From: Epiperipatus broadwayi
Lineage: Eukaryota > Onychophora > Udeonychophora > Euonychophora > Peripatidae
Assembly: GCA_028023455.1 (NCBI GenBank)
Contig: JAQFVV010012400.1
Coordinates: forward strand, 15,619,490-15,683,489
Length of the DNA stretch: 64,000 nucleotides
Direction of reading: 5' to 3'
Shown here piece by piece: positions 59,001-64,000 of this stretch. Position numbers and translations under genes: made by a program. The notes beneath the pieces are model-generated. The model searched no databases. It was not told the origin of the DNA and saw nothing but the letters and a program-made list of their open reading frames with translations. Every line of letters starts with the position of its first letter. Position 1 is the first letter of the stretch.

Positions 59001-59350
59001 TCATCTTTTTGATATAGCAAAACATGCTTCTTTACGATTAATGGCGAAGGAGTCTTCTGCCATGAAGTAAGCCTCCCTTACCTCACGTCTAATATCATGC
59101 CTCTCAGTACAAACTAATTTTTCAGAGACAGGTTCGAACTCGTGTCCAGATACTTTTTGATGTTGTGCAAAAATTGAAGCCCATTCTGGATTAGTATGTG
59201 ACTTGTTATACCTATACTTATGTTGTGACAACCTAATAGCTATGGTGGCTCTGATTTCCCCTTAGTATGAGGCTTTGCATCCATTGTGAGAGCATGCCCA
59301 ATTATACATGGCCTGTGTGGTCTGATCAGAAGCTATAGTGTCTTTAGTGT
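59001..59350 (-). pseudogene. PLE GIY-YIG endonuclease fragment, - strand
   Basis: Upstream of the open frame the - strand gives CSHNGCKASY then, after a stop, GEIRATIAIRL. The frame itself (59231-59001) begins SQHKYRYNKSH and ends INRKEACFAI. This matches the nuclease of the 50-kb PLE (NNNCKGSYYGES, AQHKYSYNRA, INRK). It is the same lineage, represented by the nuclease end only. Confidence 0.75.
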
Positions 59351-60563
59351 TGTTAATAAGCGTAGTAGTTGAGATAGCTGTATGAAAGCTCAAACAAAAC
59401 TCCATAGAGAAAGTCCTATCTACACATCAGTATAGTTAATAAGTCGTTAAGTTATAATTTTTAATGACAAAATTTGTACACGATTATTAATATATAAATC
59501 AATAATAAAATTTTTAATGATTTTTGTTAACAGTAATATTCAGGATAGGCGTGTGTTGCATTTTTTTTATTATATATATATACATGAAGAGTTTGATGTA
59601 CTCACACAATAGACTGTTATCTTTGCACAAAATAGTTTAGTTACATAGAGCATCATCATAATTTTAATATTAACAAATCCAAAGATTCTTGTTCAATTTT
59701 CATCCTATTATTGTTACTTGTCATTCCAGCAACACCTAAAAAAGAGTGGAGAAGAGAATAAAACTATTTGAGAATAATACCATTTGAAATGTGTTATTTT
59801 TTAAATCTGCATACTACTATTAACAGTTGAATGATTTTGAAAAGTATAGTTTGAAATTTTTTAAAAACATTTAACAATTAATATTAGATAATGGAAATAG
59901 TTTAGCACATAAATCAAACTTAAATCCTATCATCACACACTTTCAGATAAACACATTGAAATATCATTTTAAGTAATTTTTTCAGGTGGAATCTTAATGT
60001 CAAGATTGTTAACAATCTTGGTTATTTAAGTAGTCTGTGATTCTGTTCTCAGTGTGAAGGAAAAGATTAGCTAATAATTGCCATTTTTTGTGGTGTTATA
60101 ATTATATACAATGGCAGTAGAAATTAATAACTGATATGTTTATGGTTTCCTCATAAAATATTAATAAAATATCTTCCATTCAGTATATCTTAAATTCTTA
60201 TGATTTCATGTTTAATGTTGGAAATGAGTTCAAATAGATTAAGATTGCAAAATTATATAGACAAGCTTAATTTAACACTTTATTACAACCAAAGACGCAG
60301 ATTGGAATATCAATAACACAAACTGGAAATCAATAGAGTCCTCATTTCATAATTTTTTATTATATTCTAATATTGCAAACAAATCAACAACACATCATTT
60401 CTTAAAAGTTACTTTTAGGAATTATTGTTATTATTATTTTTCTCTCTATATAATCGCTATGAGGTAATTGTTCATCAAATTATAAGTTTTTGCCATCTCT
60501 CATTTTGTTATTTTTTTTAATGTTTTTTTTTTTAACTTGGATTAATTATATTTTTAATTTTAG
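59351..60563. other. Non-coding stretch
   Basis: AT-rich. A short GATTATTAAC/GTTAACAATC-type inverted repeat near 59997-60025 is the only pattern noted. Confidence 0.4.
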
Positions 60564-60613
60564 ATTTAGATTTAGTTCAAAATTTTGAGTTTACAATATT
60601 AAATGTTATATAA
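60564..60613 (+). CDS. Host gene, speculative terminal exon
   Basis: TATATTTTTAATTTTAG (to 60563) is a good acceptor. With two entry bases completing an Asp from microexon 6, the frame reads LDLVQNFEFTILNVI and stops at TAA 60611-60613. The summed exons then give an in-frame protein of about 430 residues. No polyadenylation site stands out and the exon is short, so this is offered only as the best in-window candidate. The true 3' end may lie beyond the window. Confidence 0.2.
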
Positions 60614-61639
60614 AAGGTGGTTTAAGTAGGAATAATTGTTTAACATTTGATGTGAAAAGTTTTGAAGAATTTATTTTGGTATTTATATTGTACTGTATTT
60701 ATTCTAGTACAAATTAAATTGGCAGTTTAGAAATCAAATTTGTAATGTACTTAAATAGAATATTCCATTTGTTTTAAATATTTAGTTAGTTTGATTTACA
60801 CAACGTTGGTTATATACTTTTTTTTTAATTTTAAAAATAACTTTAGAGAGAGAAAGGGAAAAAACTATTTTTGTGTATATTACATTTAAAAAAAAAGAGA
60901 TAAGAAAATAACTTCTTATCACAAAAAGCCATTAGCCACACAAAGCGTGGCAATTGATCGTTAATTAAAGATGGCGATTTCAAGAAGAGAAAGCATGAAT
61001 TTAAAGACAAATTTCTACAAAAATTGAGTTGAACTAATAGATGTCAACAGGTGATGTGCAGAAAAAAATAAGAGAGATCAAAGTAGGATTCAGAAAGAAA
61101 AAGTAAAAGAGAAACTTGAGAGCTGTACTTATGAGAAAATCAATCGTGAAAGGAAGAAAACCTCGCACAAGGTTATGAAGAGCACACCGAAGGACTCTCA
61201 TCAGTGTGCCAGCTTATCTAAAATGTACGAGTAGAAGAAATCATTTGCTGGAGTTGTTTCTGTCCGATGTCGCATAAGACCTGAGCAAAATCATTACAGA
61301 ATTTTGACCCACAAATTATTTATGTGCTGCTCCAATAACAGACTATCCCCTCATTCAAAATAAATCCATGCATGGTAGAACTTATAATGTGCTTTGTTAA
61401 CAATAACTTACTGGTAAGAAACTTTAAAGTGATTACTATTTTTCTCAAACTATGTTTTTTCTCACTCGAACCATAACAGTCATATTAAGTGTTTGCTTAA
61501 ATTTAATAGAAATCTTAGAAATGGTTTCACTATATTTAATCTCTCTTGTTATTATCATTATTAAATTTGTTGTTATTCTAACCTTAGTAAAGATATTTTA
61601 GTATAGATTAATAAATAATATAACTTACATTGGTGTTAA
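60614..61639. other. Non-coding stretch with unassigned less AT-rich part
   Basis: From about 60930 to 61370 the base composition is less AT-rich and purine-rich, as in a decayed transposon coding strand, but no domain could be named in any frame. Confidence 0.4.
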
Positions 61640-61860
61640 TTATTAAATATTGTTTATTGAAATTCTTAAAAAATTCCGCCATGATTGTCGGCCAATAAAT
61701 AAACTGCTGACTTTGTACCAGAAATTCAATCCTCCGTGTATTTTAAATACGTTGTTTAGTGTTCGGTTAAAAAAAGGGGGGAGGGGTTTCAACCAGTGAA
61801 CTCTAAATACGAGTTCTTGTGCCTTAAATAAATAAAAGCTGGTTTCCATTTTTTTTTTGC
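61640..61860 (+). mobile_element. Possible LTR end or leader of the gypsy element
   Basis: CCAATAAATAAACTGCTGAC (61691-61710) and CAATCCTCCGTG (61728-61739) resemble the polyadenylation and U5 part of a Ty3/gypsy LTR. A purine run AAAAAAAGGGGGGAGGGG follows at 61769-61786. The gypsy pol begins 500 bp downstream in the same direction. Neither LTR boundaries nor a convincing primer-binding site can be placed. Confidence 0.25.
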
Positions 61861-62329
61861 AAGTAGAATTGAATTGTTTAAAATAGGATTAAGTAACCAG
61901 GAAAAGTAATTGCTGCAGATAACTTGCTTAAAATGTTGCAGACAGATGATTTATAATCTAATGCAATTTGGTCACTGAATACGAGATTGCAAATTGTATA
62001 ATAAAATCTTATTTGTACCGTGAATGTTACAATGGCGGCCCAACTTGAGGCATCGACAATAGCTGCAGCCTGAGGTAAGAATAAAAGATAGAATAATAAA
62101 AGGTTTAAAGATAAGTGGGCAAAAATTCGGGAGTTAAAGTAATTCGTAAGGTAAAGCAACTTCATGGGGTGCAACTTCAGCAAATGTTTTAGTAAAAGAT
62201 AGATAATAATTAGAAACCAAGCAAAGTGTCCGAATTGAAAAAAATAATTTTTTTTTTAAGATAGTTGAAACATGATGGGAAAAAAAAGAATCAAAAAAAG
62301 TAGACAATCTGATTTGCGAATGGGATAAT

Positions 62330-62700
62330 GTGACAATAAATTTTACATCCCAAGAATGCCCAAAAGTTATAATATGGATTGATAATGTGCGAGTTATGTT
62401 TGACTTGGGCAGTCAAATATCAGTCATGTCCGAGACTGTATATACGCATGATTCAGCAAATTGGAGACATTCGAACATTGCCTGTGAGGAAGACTGGTAA
62501 CATTAGCTAATAATAAAAAGGCACAGCTAGAGATGAAACTAGTATGGGTACAAGTAAGGGTAGGGAAGAGATATACAGCACGTTCTTTTGATATTGAAAG
62601 GGCTTGTACACGACATAATCTTGGGGTCAGATTTTATGCATAAAACAGGATGCTTGATTAACTACAAAGGAATTATAGTCAGAAAAAAGGAATTATAGTC
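62330..62700 (+). pseudogene. Gypsy protease domain, inactive
   Basis: VIIWIDNVRVMFDLGSQISV (about 62370-62430) is the aspartic protease active-site region, with D-L-G where D-T/S-G is needed. Further along, VHDIILGSDF (about 62608-62637) is the conserved ILG-x-D block near its end. A 21-bp direct repeat (AAAGGAATTATAGTCAGAAAA) sits at about 62668-62705. Confidence 0.7.
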
Positions 62701-62819
62701 AGAAAAAAAATATCAAAAGAGGTATGCAATATAAAAAGTAATGCAGAGGGATGGGAAAAGGTGGTAAGAGAGTTATTAGAGAGATACAAAGAACATTTTT
62801 CGGATGAACTAGTCATAAT

Positions 62820-63480
62820 TAAAGATTATGAACACTGGATTAAGATTACTGATGGCACACCATATTAAGCGAGATCTTACCCTGTACCTCACCAATATCG
62901 AACGGCGGCGAAAAAATCAATGGTTACAAATGGAGGAATGGGGAATTATAGCAAAGGGATCATCACCCTATAATAACCTATTAGTTATAGTAAAAAAAAG
63001 ACTGGTCAGTCAGGCTATGCTTAGATGCGAGACAGCTAAATAGGATCACCTGGCCTGATCAAAATGTGCCACCTCCAATGAATGAATTATTGAATAGATT
63101 CCAGGGCAGAACTTTTTTCAATATTAGACTCTACGGCCAGTTGTTGGCAGATTAAATTGTACCCCACTGACTAAATATATGGCTTTCAGGTACAACAGCA
63201 TAACCTATCAATTCAACAGAATGCCATTTGGGTTGAGAAACAGCAGAGCAGGGTTGTTAAAGTGTTTAGATAAAGTGTTATTTCCTGAGATAAAATTTAG
63301 TTACCATTTATATGGATGACATAATAATCACATCGAAAAACTCAAAGGAACACCTAAAACATCTACAGATGTTTTTACAAGAATGCGAAGACAAAGGGAT
63401 ACATATTAATTTTTAAAAAAATTGTATAGCCGTGGAAGAAGTTTTTTAGAACATTTGACCAGTAAAAAAGGAATTAAGCC
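62820..63480 (+). pseudogene. Gypsy reverse transcriptase, broken
   Basis: Pieces in order: MEEWGIIAKGSSPYNNLLVI (62928-62987), LCLDARQLNR (63018-63047), FNRMPFGLRN (about 63212-63241) and IYMDDIII with the YMDD box at 63309-63320, then LKHLQMFLQECEDKG. All typical gypsy RT motifs are recognisable but lie in at least three frames with stops. Confidence 0.85.
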
Positions 63481-63950
63481 ACACCCTGACAAAATACAAG
63501 CCATCAGAGGATTCCCAGCTCCCAAGTCATGGAGACAGCTTAGGTCCGTTTTGGGAATATGCAATTTTTATAACCACTTTTTATTAGAACTTCGCAACTG
63601 ATATGGAACCTCTACTGCGACTATTGCGAAAAAATGTTCTGTGGGAGTAGACAGACTGGCACAATGCAGTGTTTGAAAGTATCAAAGAGGAATTTTTGAG
63701 CCAGGTGATGTTGATCTACCCTGATTTAAAAAAAAAACGTTTTTAGTACAAGTCAACAGTAATGGATATGGACTAGGTGCAGCGCTGATGCAAACCCAGA
63801 AGATGGGAGTCAAGGAGTTATCTACTTTATTAGTAGACCCTTAAGGGGACTGGAGCTAAACTATTCGGTGACAGAGAAAGAGGCGTTGGTTGTGGTGTTG
63901 GCGTACCAGAGATTCTAACAGTTTCTGATTTGGTCTGAGGTGGTAGTCTG
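63481..63950 (+). pseudogene. Gypsy RT connection and RNase H domain, broken
   Basis: HPDKIQAIRGFPAPKSWRQL (63482-63541) and GICNFYNHFL form the connection that precedes RNase H. GYGLGAALMQ (63767-63796) and, in another frame, RPLRGLELNYSVTEKEAL (about 63836-63889) with the catalytic Glu are RNase H motifs. After VLAYQRF the frame breaks again and the sequence leaves the window. Confidence 0.85.
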
Positions 63951-64000
63951 TCTAATAGTAGGTTGATTCGCTGGAGCCTTTTCATGCAGAAATTTAACTA

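Larger units (their letters stand above)
62030..64000 (+). mobile_element. Degenerate Ty3/gypsy LTR retrotransposon, truncated by window end
   Basis: A short ATGGCGGCCC-starting frame (62031) could be the relic of a gag start. The protease, reverse transcriptase and RNase H domains follow in the order of gypsy elements (62330 to about 63920). Frameshifts and stops occur throughout, and gag is almost wholly missing. Integrase and the 3' LTR would be beyond the window. It is transcribed in the same direction as the host gene. Confidence 0.8.

Noticed and set aside
61878-62183. - strand open frame near the gypsy element
   Set aside because: No homology is visible. It overlaps the likely gypsy leader on the + strand.
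1-64000. CRISPR arrays, operons, prophage or bacterial genes
   Set aside because: There are no regularly spaced direct repeats, no ribosome-binding sites with dense ORFs and no bacterial protein families. The sequence is eukaryotic.

Overview
This is AT-rich, non-coding-dominated nuclear DNA of an animal, most likely an invertebrate. The signs are an interrupted gene with GT-AG introns of 2 to 19 kb and a dense, layered load of decayed retrotransposons and DNA transposons. There is no bacterial gene density, no operon and no CRISPR array. The LINE C-terminus at 19.4 kb has the zinc-binding tail style I associate with tick and other arthropod LINEs, so an arthropod (possibly chelicerate) host is my best guess, held weakly.

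The main host gene runs on the + strand from about 11.87 kb to at least 47.6 kb, and probably to 58.8 kb or 60.6 kb. Five exons (11870-11899, 15185-15371, 34362-34844, 39829-40251, 47506-47600) have good splice sites and fit one another in reading phase without exception. A 25-nt microexon (58763-58787) and a possible terminal exon (60564-60613) also fit. The predicted protein is about 400-430 residues, rich in Lys, Ser and Asn and apparently disordered, with basic clusters that could be nuclear localisation signals. I do not recognise its family.

Layout: 1-7.9 kb holds parts of three copies of a diverged tandem repeat of about 3.5 kb, with a SINE and other insertions. 7.95-9.3 kb is a broken Penelope-like element (PLE). 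10.0-10.14 kb is a second SINE, and 10.7-11.1 kb is a less AT-rich patch with a TATA box upstream of the gene. Intron 2 (15.4-34.4 kb) holds an RTE-type LINE on the - strand, a hAT ruin filled with a LINE tail and a TA-flanked TIR element, a second RTE copy split by another hAT element, and a PLE endonuclease fragment. Intron 3 holds a third RTE copy, a SINE and a 170-bp repeat with an apparently complete hammerhead ribozyme. Intron 4 holds an inverted copy of that repeat and a second TA-flanked TIR element. Intron 5 holds a ZBED5-like hAT element with a perfect 8-bp target duplication, itself split by a head-to-head PLE, then a non-autonomous hAT element with a perfect 8-bp duplication, a foldback element and a PLE fragment. 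62.3-64 kb is a degenerate Ty3/gypsy pol running off the window end.

All transposon ORFs seen are broken by stops, frameshifts or truncation, apart from a few short open stretches. The most interesting points are the hammerhead repeat pair flanking exon 4, the nested insertions that give a relative chronology, and the unidentified split gene.
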